From positions 130,608 to 194,607 of the forward strand of contig JAHIRD010000141.1 of the NCBI GenBank assembly GCA_018818835.1: a stretch of 64,000 nt of DNA, in the 5' to 3' direction. Under the pieces are notes generated by a model that worked only from the letters and a program-made list of their open reading frames with translations, had not been told where the DNA came from and did not search any database. How positions within the stretch are numbered: the stretch's first letter is position 1; each line of letters begins with the position of its first letter. Origin of the DNA: Pseudomonadota bacterium. Lineage in GTDB: Bacteria > Desulfobacterota > Desulfobacteria > Desulfobacterales > Desulfolunaceae. This document shows positions 17,563 to 27,260 of the stretch, piece by piece. The translations under genes were made by a program, and so were the position numbers.

Positions 17563-19695
17563 GTGAATCGTCCGGATATCATGAAAAATACCACAGATCA
17601 GAATCAAATGGCGGTCTTCCAGCAGTATATTTTTGATCTTTCCGCCGTGTTTATTGCTATCCCGGCAGATAATGTGCCCGCTGAAATCGATTTGCGACTC
17701 AGGGAAATTGCCCTGTTTTGGGGTTTTGATCAGGTTTTTCTCTGTAGGTTGACGGACAACGACAGCATATTGACCACCATTCACGCCTTCAATGCCCCGG
17801 GAGTAACCTCTGCCCCCAGCAAGACCAAAACCGCCACCTTGCCATGGTTGATAGAGGCCATTTATAATGGGCAAGCCATCACCTTGACCCATGTGCTGGA
17901 TGAACTCCCTGATGATGCCCGAATTGATCGGGATCTGGTTGAACGGCTTGGCATCAAGTCGGCCCTTATTCTGCCCTTTATTGTGGGAGGACAGGTTCAA
18001 GGCGGTCTTTTTTTCAACAGCGTTCGCAGACACCGGGAATGGCCGCCGGAACTGGTTAAGTCAATGGAGCATCTGGGCCAGATTCTGGCCGGAGCCCTGG
18101 AGCGGCTCAAAGCGTTTGACCGTCTGCAGTATGCCATGCGTTTTGATCGTCTTCTGTCTGAGATTTCAGCGACCTATATTGATCTTCCTGCCAGGGATAT
18201 TGTTCAGTATATCCAAAAGGATCTGGGGCGGCTGGGTTCATTTTTGAATGTTGAACGGTGCGTTTTTTATTTGGCGGGGAAAAAGGGGACGTTTCAGATC
18301 GATGACCTGTTCAACTGGTGGCACGAAGAAGATAGTGAAAATATCAAGAAGGTCCAGGCATGGATAAGAGCCAATCCCGGTTATATCCATACGCTTAAAT
18401 ATTTTTTTGATAAATGGAACCGGGGTGAAGTTGTTCAGTTTACGAGTCTGGAAGAGCTGCCACCGGAAGCGCTTGAATTGAAGCAGGTGCATCAGCGGTT
18501 TGGAACCCAATCGTGGCTCTCGGTGCCCATTTCAGTGGGGGGGCGAATCGTGGGTGCGCTGGTTATTGCAACCATTCGTTCCCAACGCGTCTGGCCCGAA
18601 GAGTTGATTCCCCGTATTCGTCTGTTTGGTGAAATTTTTGCCAATGCCATAAACCGGAAAGACCATGAAACCACCTTGCAAAATGCCTTTAATGAAATCA
18701 AACGATTAAAACGGCAAATCGAAGCTGATTATGTTTATCTGCGTGACGAATTGACACTGGAGCATAATTTCGAGGAAATTATCGGGAAAAGCGATGCCCT
18801 GAAAAACGTACTTTTCAAGGTCGAGCAAGTCGCACCCACCGATGCCAGCGTCTTAATCCTGGGAGAGACAGGAACCGGCAAGGAACTCATTGCAAGGGCC
18901 ATTCACCATGCCGGCAACCGCAGTGAACGCCCCTTGATCAAGGTGAACTGTGCCGCACTGCCCCCCAATCTGATCGAAAGCGAGTTGTTTGGTCATGAAA
19001 AAGGGGCCTTTACCGGGGCGGATAAACAACGCATCGGCAGATTCGAGCTGGCCCACGGCGCCTCATTGTTTCTGGATGAAATAGGGGAACTGCCCCTGGA
19101 ACTCCAGCCTAAATTGTTGCGTGTCCTTCAGGAAGGGGAGTTTGAACGGCTGGGCGGCAGCCATACCCACCGCGTGGATGTCCGTATTATTGCCGCCACC
19201 AACCGCAATCTGGAAAAGGAAGTGGAGGGGGGGCGGTTCCGAAGTGATCTGTGGTATCGTTTGAATTCCTTTCCCATTTCTATTCCTCCCCTGAGGGATC
19301 GTATGGACGATATCCCCTTGTTCGTGACCTATTTTATCAATCAGTACTGTGCTAAAATCGGAAAACGGTTTGATAAGATTCCAAGAAAGATCATCCAGGA
19401 TTTGACCGACTATTCATGGCCGGGAAATATTCGTGAGCTTGGCAATATCATTTCACAGGCTGTAATCATCAGTGAAGAAGGTAATCTTCAAATTTCCATT
19501 CCCAATTCCCCGAACCGACTCCATGCCGATAAAAAATCCTTCAAGGAGATGGAAAAAACATTTCTCCTTGGGGTTTTGGAAGACTCCGGCTGGAAAATTG
19601 AAGGCCGCATGGGCGCAGCGAAAAAGCTGGATCTCAAACCCAGCACATTGCGTAACAAAATGATAAAATTGGATATTAAGCGGCCGGATCGATAG
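17563..19695 (+). CDS. GAF-domain sigma-54-dependent transcriptional activator
   Basis: A 710-residue enhancer-binding protein. Two GAF-like sensor regions (about residues 20-190 and 205-370) are followed by a linker coiled coil, an AAA+ domain (about 400-640, [30 protein letters not shown]) and a Fis-type helix-turn-helix near the C-terminus ([20 protein letters not shown]). The GAFTGA loop is intact, so sigma-54 contact is expected. GAF inputs suggest it senses a small molecule, as in XylR/DmpR-type regulators. It lies next to a set of genes with sigma-54 promoters and twin palindromes, and is the obvious candidate activator. The start is uncertain: GTG at 17563 or ATG at 17581. Confidence 0.92.
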   Translation: MNRPDIMKNTTDQNQMAVFQQYIFDLSAVFIAIPADNVPAEIDLRLREIALFWGFDQVFLCRLTDNDSILTTIHAFNAPGVTSAPSKTKTATLPWLIEAIYNGQAITLTHVLDELPDDARIDRDLVERLGIKSALILPFIVGGQVQGGLFFNSVRRHREWPPELVKSMEHLGQILAGALERLKAFDRLQYAMRFDRLLSEISATYIDLPARDIVQYIQKDLGRLGSFLNVERCVFYLAGKKGTFQIDDLFNWWHEEDSENIKKVQAWIRANPGYIHTLKYFFDKWNRGEVVQFTSLEELPPEALELKQVHQRFGTQSWLSVPISVGGRIVGALVIATIRSQRVWPEELIPRIRLFGEIFANAINRKDHETTLQNAFNEIKRLKRQIEADYVYLRDELTLEHNFEEIIGKSDALKNVLFKVEQVAPTDASVLILGETGTGKELIARAIHHAGNRSERPLIKVNCAALPPNLIESELFGHEKGAFTGADKQRIGRFELAHGASLFLDEIGELPLELQPKLLRVLQEGEFERLGGSHTHRVDVRIIAATNRNLEKEVEGGRFRSDLWYRLNSFPISIPPLRDRMDDIPLFVTYFINQYCAKIGKRFDKIPRKIIQDLTDYSWPGNIRELGNIISQAVIISEEGNLQISIPNSPNRLHADKKSFKEMEKTFLLGVLEDSGWKIEGRMGAAKKLDLKPSTLRNKMIKLDIKRPDR

Positions 19696-19708
19696 AGCAA
19701 AAAATAAT

Positions 19709-20185
19709 TTAATCAAGAACGCATACGTTTTTTTCATCATCCGGACTGACAAGAATTGCCATGGTTCGGATCAGGCCAAGTGAAAACAACAGGACACTGA
19801 AACTGATAAGAATATAACCTGTAAGTTCCTGGTGCATGTACAGTTTGACAATAAGCTCACGCAAAATAAAGATGATGGCCGGGTCAATCATGCTGTGAAG
19901 TCTTATTCGTCCTGCCTTGAAATATTCAATGAAGCTTCTGAAAAGCTCAACCATAACAAGAAAGGATAAAATATCGGCAACAATGCTTGAAAGACTCGAA
20001 CTCATGGATTCGGCGTTCAATAAAAATCGTGTGGCATATAAGGTTTTCGCCAGTCCCAGAATAAGGATGATAATGATAAAAAGTATGATCACATTGATGA
20101 TACAGCTAATAACTTTGTCGAAAATCATTTGAATTGTCATGGATCTCAGTTCTTCTCTTTTTAAAAATTTGGATGTTAATGACAT
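19709..20185 (-). CDS. PsiE-family membrane protein
   Basis: A 158-residue inner-membrane protein with about four hydrophobic segments (residues about 28-50, 68-88, 100-120 and 125-148). The pattern VADILSFLVMVELFRSFIEYF and IDPAIIFILRELIVKLY matches the phosphate-starvation-inducible PsiE family. Molecular role is unknown. It converges with the regulator gene, leaving 13 bases between stops. No Pho box was recognised upstream. Confidence 0.82.
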   Translation of the reverse strand: MSLTSKFLKREELRSMTIQMIFDKVISCIINVIILFIIIILILGLAKTLYATRFLLNAESMSSSLSSIVADILSFLVMVELFRSFIEYFKAGRIRLHSMIDPAIIFILRELIVKLYMHQELTGYILISFSVLLFSLGLIRTMAILVSPDDEKNVCVLD

Positions 20186-20416
20186 AAAGGTCCCATTGGA
20201 CGTATCTGTCCCATTTAGTTCAATTACTATAAATCGATTGAATAATGATTCTGACCATTTTAAATCAGAGCCGGATTTTGTTTATCTGGAATATATTTAG
20301 GAATGATGTGACGTGTGATTGGGGATTGTTATTTTTGAACACCATTGAATAGCACATCGAAGAAATGAGATATCCCAGAGCTTTTAAAAAATGAACAACA
20401 TAGACGTGGTTGTTCC

Positions 20417-21784
20417 CTATCGGTCCTGTAGGCCAATTCCGTTGTCGGCAACCGCTTTCACATGGTAATAGCTGGTCAGGTCATTGAATCCGGCATAACC
20501 CAGTTCAAGATGAACATACCAGGCGGAGATGAAGGTGCACAGGTCACTGCTCCACAGCCATTTTTGGTTGGAGTCGAACACGGATGGCATGCAATAGTCT
20601 TTGCCCTGGGGGGGGCGGTTGATCAGGGAGAGTAACTCGCAGGTGGTGGGCAGGCGCCAGGTGGCTATTCCGGCATGGGTTTCACTGTTCAGGTGATTGA
20701 TGTACTCCCTGGCCTGAACCATGGTCACGGGGAAGCGGGTGCCTGAAGTCTGCCAGAGCAGGTTCGTGGTGCGATCGTGGATGATCTGGTCCTTAAGAGC
20801 ATCAAAACGGTTTTCCGTGTAGATACGGGGTCGCATCAACTCGTCGGTATCAAAGGTTATCCGGGCATCTTTTTTCGATATTTTTAAGGGGGTCGACCGG
20901 ATGCGCTTTGTGTCAGGCAGCGTTGGCTCGTCGTCAAACAAACTATCCGGGGCCTTGCAGCTGACCTGTTTTTTTTTATTCCAGCGATGTTTGAGTTCGT
21001 CAAGATCCCCGATCATGGCATGGGCATCTCGGTAGCGATTCCGGGGATCAGGGTCACTGGCCTTGAGGATGAACCGGTCCCAGTGGGGGTCCAGATCGTT
21101 GTTGAACCGGCTGGGCAGGATGTCCGGGGGCTGGGGAAGACGGCCTGTGACCATTCTGAAAAGCATCACGCCCACGGCATAAAGGTCCGATGAGAAATCC
21201 ACCGAATCCGGGTCCTTTTCCTGCTCGGGAGGGGCGTAGTAGGGTGAACCTACTTTCAGGCTTGCATGGCGTTTGAAGGATTCGTTCCGTAGCTTGGAAA
21301 GGCCGAAATCACAGATTTTCACCTGGTCTTCGTCGGTGACAAGGATATTGAAGGGCTTGATATCCCGGTGAATCAGGCCAGAAAAATGCAGACGAGAAAG
21401 GCCGGAAAGAATTTGCCGGGTGTAGTCGATTGACTTGTCCAGATTGATGATTCGGGATTTTTTTTCAGTTTCGTAGGATTCGCCGATCATGGTGCCCAGG
21501 TTGTTGCAGTAATACTCCATGATGTAGTAAGGTTGACCTTCAAAGGAATCGAAGTCCAGAATTTCAGCCACGTGGGGGTGGCGGATACCCGCCATGGTGA
21601 CGGCTTCCTGGGTGAACATGGCCTTAATGGTGTCCAGGCCCAGAAGGCTCACGAGAAAGGGATTGGGTTCTAAACGTTTCAATGCGCCGATTTTTCCGGT
21701 GACCGGGTAGGATATCTTGTAGACCTTGCCCATGCCACCCTGGCCAAGGAGTCCGCAGATTGTGTATTTTCCTATTTTTTTCAT
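20417..21784 (-). CDS. Ser/Thr protein kinase with C-terminal DUF1566 (Lcl) domain
   Basis: A 455-residue cytoplasmic protein. The Hanks-type kinase domain covers residues about 8-285: glycine loop GQGGMG at 14-19, K36, HRDIKPFN from 139, and DFG at 159-161. Residues about 320-450 form a DUF1566 fold (TTNLLWQTSGTRFPVTMVQA, WRLPTTCELLSL, WLWSSD). No transmembrane helix separates the two, which is unusual since DUF1566 is often extracytoplasmic. The start at 21784 has GGGAGTG upstream and lies 19 bp after the phosphoesterase stop, so the pair is co-transcribed. Confidence 0.9.
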   Translation of the reverse strand: MKKIGKYTICGLLGQGGMGKVYKISYPVTGKIGALKRLEPNPFLVSLLGLDTIKAMFTQEAVTMAGIRHPHVAEILDFDSFEGQPYYIMEYYCNNLGTMIGESYETEKKSRIINLDKSIDYTRQILSGLSRLHFSGLIHRDIKPFNILVTDEDQVKICDFGLSKLRNESFKRHASLKVGSPYYAPPEQEKDPDSVDFSSDLYAVGVMLFRMVTGRLPQPPDILPSRFNNDLDPHWDRFILKASDPDPRNRYRDAHAMIGDLDELKHRWNKKKQVSCKAPDSLFDDEPTLPDTKRIRSTPLKISKKDARITFDTDELMRPRIYTENRFDALKDQIIHDRTTNLLWQTSGTRFPVTMVQAREYINHLNSETHAGIATWRLPTTCELLSLINRPPQGKDYCMPSVFDSNQKWLWSSDLCTFISAWYVHLELGYAGFNDLTSYYHVKAVADNGIGLQDR

Positions 21785-21803
21785 CACACGGCACTCCCGT
21801 TTG

Positions 21804-22529
21804 TTATAAAAGTTTCTGGGCGTATTGTTCAGGAATCCCCGCCTTGATGATTTTATCGGCCGTGGTCCTGTTGTCATAGGGCACAGCCTCTAACGTCAGA
21901 ATTCGTGTCCGGGTGTCGTAAAGAACATATTTGGCGCGATTGTCGCCATCCCGGGGCTGTCCAACGCTGCCCACATTGATCAGATATTTCAAATCAGGAT
22001 CAAGCCGGGTTTCACCAAAGGGGAGAGTCGAGTGGACCAGATGTGTGCCATCATAGGTGATCAGGCCAAGATCATGGGTGTGTCCTGCAAAACAGAGGGA
22101 TTCATCCATGGCATGGAGGCGTTTGGCCAGTTTGTCGTCGGTGAGTTGAAACAGGTAAAGCACCGGGGATGATGGCGGTGCCCCATGAACAAAACGTATT
22201 TTCTCAAAGACCCTGCTTTTGGGGTAGTCTTTGATGGCAAGGAGCGACTGGTCCGACAGGTGATCACGGGTGTACCTGACCGCCTTCTGTGCCAGGGGGT
22301 TGAACCAGGATATAAACGATTCCTCGTTCATGGCTTTTTCATGGTTGCCAAGGACGGATTCGATGGTGTTTTTCCGGATCAGTTCCATGACGGCTTCGGG
22401 GTCGGGGCCATAGCCCACATTGTCGCCCAGGGAAAAGATCCGGTCCACCTTGCGCGTCCTGATTCGGGCCAAAACGTCCCTGAATGCTTCCAGATTTCCG
22501 TGGATGTCTGCCAAGACAGCGATAAACAT
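21804..22529 (-). CDS. metallophosphoesterase (calcineurin-like)
   Basis: A 241-residue soluble enzyme with the full two-metal set: ADIHGN (residues 7-12), SLGDNVGYGPDP, GNHE, a histidine in RFVHGAPP and AGHTHDLG. Members hydrolyse phosphate esters or diesters, including phosphoproteins in some branches. Being directly upstream of a Ser/Thr kinase gene, it may remove the phosphate groups the kinase adds (inference). A GGAAAAAATA sequence precedes the ATG. Confidence 0.88.
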   Translation of the reverse strand: MFIAVLADIHGNLEAFRDVLARIRTRKVDRIFSLGDNVGYGPDPEAVMELIRKNTIESVLGNHEKAMNEESFISWFNPLAQKAVRYTRDHLSDQSLLAIKDYPKSRVFEKIRFVHGAPPSSPVLYLFQLTDDKLAKRLHAMDESLCFAGHTHDLGLITYDGTHLVHSTLPFGETRLDPDLKYLINVGSVGQPRDGDNRAKYVLYDTRTRILTLEAVPYDNRTTADKIIKAGIPEQYAQKLL

Positions 22530-22763
22530 TATTTTTTCCTGATATGAAAATGAAGATTAAGGAATAAACGATTTTTTTAGTGAACTATGTAGCATATTTT
22601 TAAAATAAGAACTATATTTCTCGGCCTGTTCATCCGATAAATTGTGTGTTGCAATACTTTTTTGCACCATGGTACAGTTTAGATAACGACTCTTGGGGTA
22701 AATAGACTGTCATTCGCTGTATCATATTAATCACCATCTAAAACGAAAAACCATATTAATACC

Positions 22764-24656
22764 ATGTCACTGAAAATAAAAACACTGGGAAGTCTTCTGG
22801 CCCTTGTCATTGTGTATACGGCAGCCCAGGGATTCATCCATCGACGTATAATTCTTCCGGGTTTTCTGGCCCTTGAAAAGGTGGAGGCGGATAAGAATAT
22901 CCAACGACCCATCCAGGCCATTGACCGTGAGCTGTTCCATCTGTCAGCCCTGGTGCATGACTGGTCTGCCTGGGATGATACCTATGATTTCATGGTGACA
23001 CAATCGGAAACCTATGCCCAGGTAAACCTTCTGCCCGATGATACATTTTCAATGAATCACATCCAAATGTTCTATTTCTGTGATCCTTCGGGTAAGGTCC
23101 TCTGGTCAAAAATCATTGACCCCGTGACACACGAGACACTGACACGACAGGATATCCCCGGTCAGCGGTTTCTGGAAAGTCAGGCTGTTTTTCCACAGGA
23201 ATCGGACGGGGGCTCTTTTTCGGATATGGAACGGACAGGCATCTTGCCCACGCCTCTGGGGCCGCTGATGATCTCCATGAGGCCGGTTTTGACTTCTTCA
23301 AACCAGGGTCCGCTCCGGGGCACCATTATCATGGGTCGGTTTATCACAAAGGATGCGCTTAAGGATATGGTCAACCAAACCGAGGTCCCCTTTGAGCTCA
23401 TTCCTCTTAATAATGCGACGGAGGCTACTGAAGAAAAGGGCGTTTTGGATGTGGTTCAGGGCAGGAAGTCCTCCTATATTGACACCAGGGATGCCCAGAA
23501 TCTTTTTTTGTATACTGCCCTTTACGACATTTCAAAAAAACCGGTTTATCTGGTCAAAACGACCATGCCCCGGAGTATTCTTGAAAAAGGGCGGACCACC
23601 CTGGGATACAGCATGATATCGATTGTTGTCTCTGGTGTCCTTTTGATCATTTTGTCCATGGTTCTTCTCCATATCTCCATCTTGAAACCGATTTCGGATC
23701 TATCAAGGCATGTTCAAGCCGTTGAAGAAAAAGGGGATCTTTTAACCCGATTGGATCTTGGAAGGGGTGATGAACTGGGGCACCTTGCAGGCCGTTTTGA
23801 TGATATGCTTGAAAAATTATCTGTCACCCGTTCAGAACTTCTGGACAAATCCTACAATTCGGGTCTGGCAGGAATGACCTCGGATATCCTTCACCATGGC
23901 CGAAACATTCTTATGCCCATGTCCCATAAAATAGGAAAAATGAAGGATGTGTGCAGGAATCTGCCCAGGGAAAACATCCAAAAGGCCATGGACGAGCTGA
24001 GCCGGGGAGAGGCGGAACTTGATCGGGTAAAAAATTTGAATCGTTTTCTCTTTTTGTCTACAGGGCAAATGCTTACGGCCCTTGGGGAAGCACAACAGCT
24101 GCTGGAAGACATTTCAATCCAGAACAACGAGATGGAACGTCTTTTCGGGGACCTGGAAAAATTCAGCCGAAGCGGATCCCCCACCTTGGAGATAGCCCCC
24201 GGGGTTCTGGTCCAAAAAGCCTTGCAAATGGTGCCTGATGAATTGAAGGAACGCTGTGAAATCCATGTGGGGCAGGCTGTGAGTACATTGCCCATTATGA
24301 AGGCTGAATCTCTGGTTCTGATGAATGTGATCGCATCTGTCCTTGTTCATTCAGCCATCTTTGCCGCTATGGGATCCGATGGGCCGGCTAAGGTGCAGAT
24401 TGACGCCCGGACAGAAACACGGGGTGATAAGACACTGATCCGTTTCATGGTATCTGGCAACGGGCCGAAGCAGGATGAGGGAGATTTGAAAAAGATGTTT
24501 GCAAGAAACTATGCAGAGAATGACAAAACCCCACGGTTTTCAAGTCTCCACTGGTGCAGTAACGTGATTTCTGCCATGGGGGGTGAACTTGAGCTTATGA
24601 GCAGCAGTCATGGGACTGAACTGGATATTATCTTGCCCATGGGAGGTGTGGCATGA
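22764..24656 (+). CDS. CHASE4-HAMP sensor protein with degenerate histidine-kinase-like C-terminus
   Basis: A 630-residue membrane sensor: transmembrane helix (about 8-28), periplasmic CHASE4 domain (about 30-270, including HDWSAWDDTYDFM), second membrane helix (about 285-308) and HAMP (about 309-360). After that comes a helical segment where ILHHGRNILMP takes the place of a phosphoacceptor helix. The ATP-binding part is degraded: no clear N box, and SGNGPKQD replaces the DxGxG motif. It may therefore act as a sensor that steers its partner. The next gene overlaps by 4 bp, indicating coupled translation. Confidence 0.85.
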   Translation: MSLKIKTLGSLLALVIVYTAAQGFIHRRIILPGFLALEKVEADKNIQRPIQAIDRELFHLSALVHDWSAWDDTYDFMVTQSETYAQVNLLPDDTFSMNHIQMFYFCDPSGKVLWSKIIDPVTHETLTRQDIPGQRFLESQAVFPQESDGGSFSDMERTGILPTPLGPLMISMRPVLTSSNQGPLRGTIIMGRFITKDALKDMVNQTEVPFELIPLNNATEATEEKGVLDVVQGRKSSYIDTRDAQNLFLYTALYDISKKPVYLVKTTMPRSILEKGRTTLGYSMISIVVSGVLLIILSMVLLHISILKPISDLSRHVQAVEEKGDLLTRLDLGRGDELGHLAGRFDDMLEKLSVTRSELLDKSYNSGLAGMTSDILHHGRNILMPMSHKIGKMKDVCRNLPRENIQKAMDELSRGEAELDRVKNLNRFLFLSTGQMLTALGEAQQLLEDISIQNNEMERLFGDLEKFSRSGSPTLEIAPGVLVQKALQMVPDELKERCEIHVGQAVSTLPIMKAESLVLMNVIASVLVHSAIFAAMGSDGPAKVQIDARTETRGDKTLIRFMVSGNGPKQDEGDLKKMFARNYAENDKTPRFSSLHWCSNVISAMGGELELMSSSHGTELDIILPMGGVA

Positions 24657-25963
24657 CCAATGAAAAACCCAGAATCCTCGTGGCCGATGATGAAGCACGG
24701 ATTCATGATTTTTTTATTGAAGCGTTGAAATCTGAACCTATAGGCGACCGGGCCTCTGAAATTAAGACTCTTGAAAGGGAGCTTTTCAGAACAGTCAAAC
24801 CCTCCTCACCGTTTTCAGGCAACCCGGGTCAGGGATATGATCTGGACCTTTGCACCAGCGGGTCAGATGCGGTGGATCATGTGATACGTTCTTTGGAGAA
24901 TGATACGCCCTACTCGGTGGTTTTTCTGGATGTGCGCATGCCTCCGGGGCCAGACGGAATCTGGGCCGCCGAAAAAATTCGGTCATTGGACAGGGACATT
25001 GAAATTGTCATTGTTACGGCATTTTCAGACATCCATCCGGCGGATATTCTGAAACGTGTTCCCCCGGTCCATAAACTGCTTTATCTTCAAAAACCCTGTT
25101 ATGTCCTTGAAATCAGGCACATGGCCGCATCCTTGACCTCCAAGTGGTCCATGGAACGAGAATTGAAACGTATTCAGGAACAGCAGGAACGTCGGATAGA
25201 GACCCAGAAATCTGCCCTGGATGAGGCTTACCAAACCCTGGAACGCATGCAGAAACTTGATGCCCTGGGCATGTTTGCAGGGGCGGTGGCCCACGATTTC
25301 AATAATATCATGACAGCAATCATCGGTCATACAGAGATTGCATTGCTGGACACCCAGGCCTATCAGGGGCTGCACGCGCGCATGGAGTATATCCATAAAG
25401 CCTGTTTTAAGGCCAAGGATCTTGTGAATCGGATTTTGACGTTCAGCAGGCAGAATGAACCCGAGTTTGTTGTTCTGGCCCTTGGGGGTGTCATCATGGA
25501 TGTCATCAAACTGATCCATGCCTCAACACCGTCAAATATAACCGTCCAAAGCCATGTGGCCGATGATGCGGGATGGATATTGGCCGATCCGACTCAGATC
25601 CACCAAATCCTTATGAATTTGTTCAGCAACGCGGTTTATGCCATGCGTCAACAGGGCGGAATCCTTGGAATCAGGCTGGGCAAATCCGGGGATTTCAGGG
25701 AATTGTCAGGCATGAACCTGGATTTTGACCCGTCGCCCTGTGTTGTCCTCTGTGTCTCGGACACGGGCTGCGGCATGGATGTAAAGACCATGGAAAAGAT
25801 GTTTGATCCGTATTTTACCACCAAGGGCAAGAATGAAGGAACCGGTCTGGGACTGGCTGTGATCCATGGCATCGTGAAAAAGCAAGGGGGCTTCATCCAC
25901 GTTGAAAGCAAGCCGTTGGAAGGAACACAATTCTACGTATTTTTCAAGTCCTGTTCCGCATGA
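24653..25963 (+). CDS. receiver-histidine kinase hybrid protein
   Basis: A 436-residue soluble protein. A receiver domain comes first (ADDE near residue 11, phospho-acceptor D93 in FLDVRMP, K148 in LQKP). D93 lies about 40 residues later than usual because of an insertion at about 25-65. A coiled coil follows (165-200), then a HisKA helix with H214 in AHDFNNIM, and an intact ATPase domain (NLFSNAVYAM, DTGCGMD, GTGLGLAV). It overlaps the CHASE4 sensor gene, so the two probably form one signalling unit. No output gene is adjacent. Confidence 0.9.
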   Translation: MTNEKPRILVADDEARIHDFFIEALKSEPIGDRASEIKTLERELFRTVKPSSPFSGNPGQGYDLDLCTSGSDAVDHVIRSLENDTPYSVVFLDVRMPPGPDGIWAAEKIRSLDRDIEIVIVTAFSDIHPADILKRVPPVHKLLYLQKPCYVLEIRHMAASLTSKWSMERELKRIQEQQERRIETQKSALDEAYQTLERMQKLDALGMFAGAVAHDFNNIMTAIIGHTEIALLDTQAYQGLHARMEYIHKACFKAKDLVNRILTFSRQNEPEFVVLALGGVIMDVIKLIHASTPSNITVQSHVADDAGWILADPTQIHQILMNLFSNAVYAMRQQGGILGIRLGKSGDFRELSGMNLDFDPSPCVVLCVSDTGCGMDVKTMEKMFDPYFTTKGKNEGTGLGLAVIHGIVKKQGGFIHVESKPLEGTQFYVFFKSCSA

Positions 25964-26058
25964 TTTGAAACCGACTGGACAGATTTACCGGTAATTTAGT
26001 CAGGACATAAATGATCCGTTTTTCGTCCTCAAAGGCATAACCATCCTCAAGTATAGAA

Positions 26059-26667
26059 TTACTCAATTCCCCGATTAAGATCGTCCATCAGCTCTCGTTT
26101 CATTTTATCGGCCTGATCTGGTCCCATAGCCTTGTCATTGACCTGATCCGGGATCATGTCAATCAGTTGCTTTGCAAGTAAATGACGCCTTTCCGGGTCA
26201 CCTTTTGATGCAATCAAGGATTGCCAGGCTTCCTGTTTTTTGGTGAACAGGAGTTTGTTGACAAGGTGTGTCAACTGCGTGTCACTTTCCGGTCCTGTTT
26301 TGGCCACACCTTGCAGGACCTGCCATTCCAGTTGCGATACAAAATCTGGACGCTGGGTGACGACACCGCTGACGGGTTTTCCTGAAAGGGCTGCCTGGGC
26401 TGCTGTGGTTTGCTGGGTTTTCACAAGGGCCAGTCTTTCCTCCGAAGTCATTTCCTCGCTCAAGGTCTTACCATCAGTTGGTAGCGCCTTGCCAGGCATT
26501 ATTTTTTGAGACGTCTCATCCTGGGAGTTCACGGGAGAAACCGTGTCTAACGTCATGGGCTGTTTATCCTTTTGCCATAAGACATAGGCTGAAAGAATAA
26601 GGCCCGCCAGCACCAAAGTAAAAACCAATATGTTTGTTGCGTTTCGGTTCAAATGAACCTGGTTCAT
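26059..26667 (-). CDS. hypothetical protein with one N-terminal membrane helix
   Basis: Not recognised. It has 202 residues: a basic N-terminus, one hydrophobic helix at about 13-31 (NILVFTLVLAGLILSAYVLW), then a polar, helix-rich periplasmic part with many Gln and Lys residues. GGAG lies just before the ATG. It stands alone between the two-component genes and a repeat region. Confidence 0.7.
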   Translation of the reverse strand: MNQVHLNRNATNILVFTLVLAGLILSAYVLWQKDKQPMTLDTVSPVNSQDETSQKIMPGKALPTDGKTLSEEMTSEERLALVKTQQTTAAQAALSGKPVSGVVTQRPDFVSQLEWQVLQGVAKTGPESDTQLTHLVNKLLFTKKQEAWQSLIASKGDPERRHLLAKQLIDMIPDQVNDKAMGPDQADKMKRELMDDLNRGIE

Positions 26668-27260
26668 TGTTTATTCTCCTATGCGGTTCTCCATAAAGCG
26701 TTGATATCGATCTGAACGGTAGACACCGTTTGGATTGGCAGATTCCTTATATACATAAGGGATTCGTCGGTTGAAAGACGATAGACATCCGTCTTTCGTA
26801 TCCATGTGTCATTTTATTTCCTCCAATCGCTAACCCCTTCGCTACTATATCGTAAAATTTAGTTTTTTTGCTTGAAGTTGTATGCAATGCCTAAATTTTT
26901 CTCACAGAGGCACAAAGATCGCAAAGAAAAAACTATCATTACCAAGCTTTTAGCCTTATCTCCCTGATCTCTGTGCCTCTGTGAGAGACGAGGCTTTTTG
27001 GTTGTGGCTTTGCCGCACTGTGTTCTTCAGTTAGCTTTGCGAACGGGTGGTGCGTAAAAAGTGGTTCGTCTCTATAGAGAAAATGACTCCGATCCACACA
27101 AAAAAAAGTATGGACCGGAGAGAGTATATGGCCATCGTCATCATTCATGTCCCGGTTTGGTCAAACCCCGATTCCAAGCGAGTATTGTGTCGTATGCCAT
27201 TGGGTGAATCCGGCACGGAAACATAGGGCTGACAATGACTATATATCATATGCCTGAAAA
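26668..27260. repeat. 593-base intergenic region with 20-bp inverted arms (26901-26920 / 26966-26985)
   Basis: The arms begin CTCACAGAGGCACA and match with a single mismatch, enclosing 45 bases that include GCAAAGAAAA. Such cereal-box-like sequences are scattered in many anaerobe genomes, often near small GxxExxY genes. A second small inverted repeat (GAAAGACG / CGTCTTTC) lies near 26776-26800. A 69-codon frame at 26939-27148 crosses the arm and is probably not a gene. Confidence 0.6.

Noticed and set aside
26939-27148. 69-codon frame in the repeat region
   Set aside because: It is read through an inverted-repeat arm and has no binding site.
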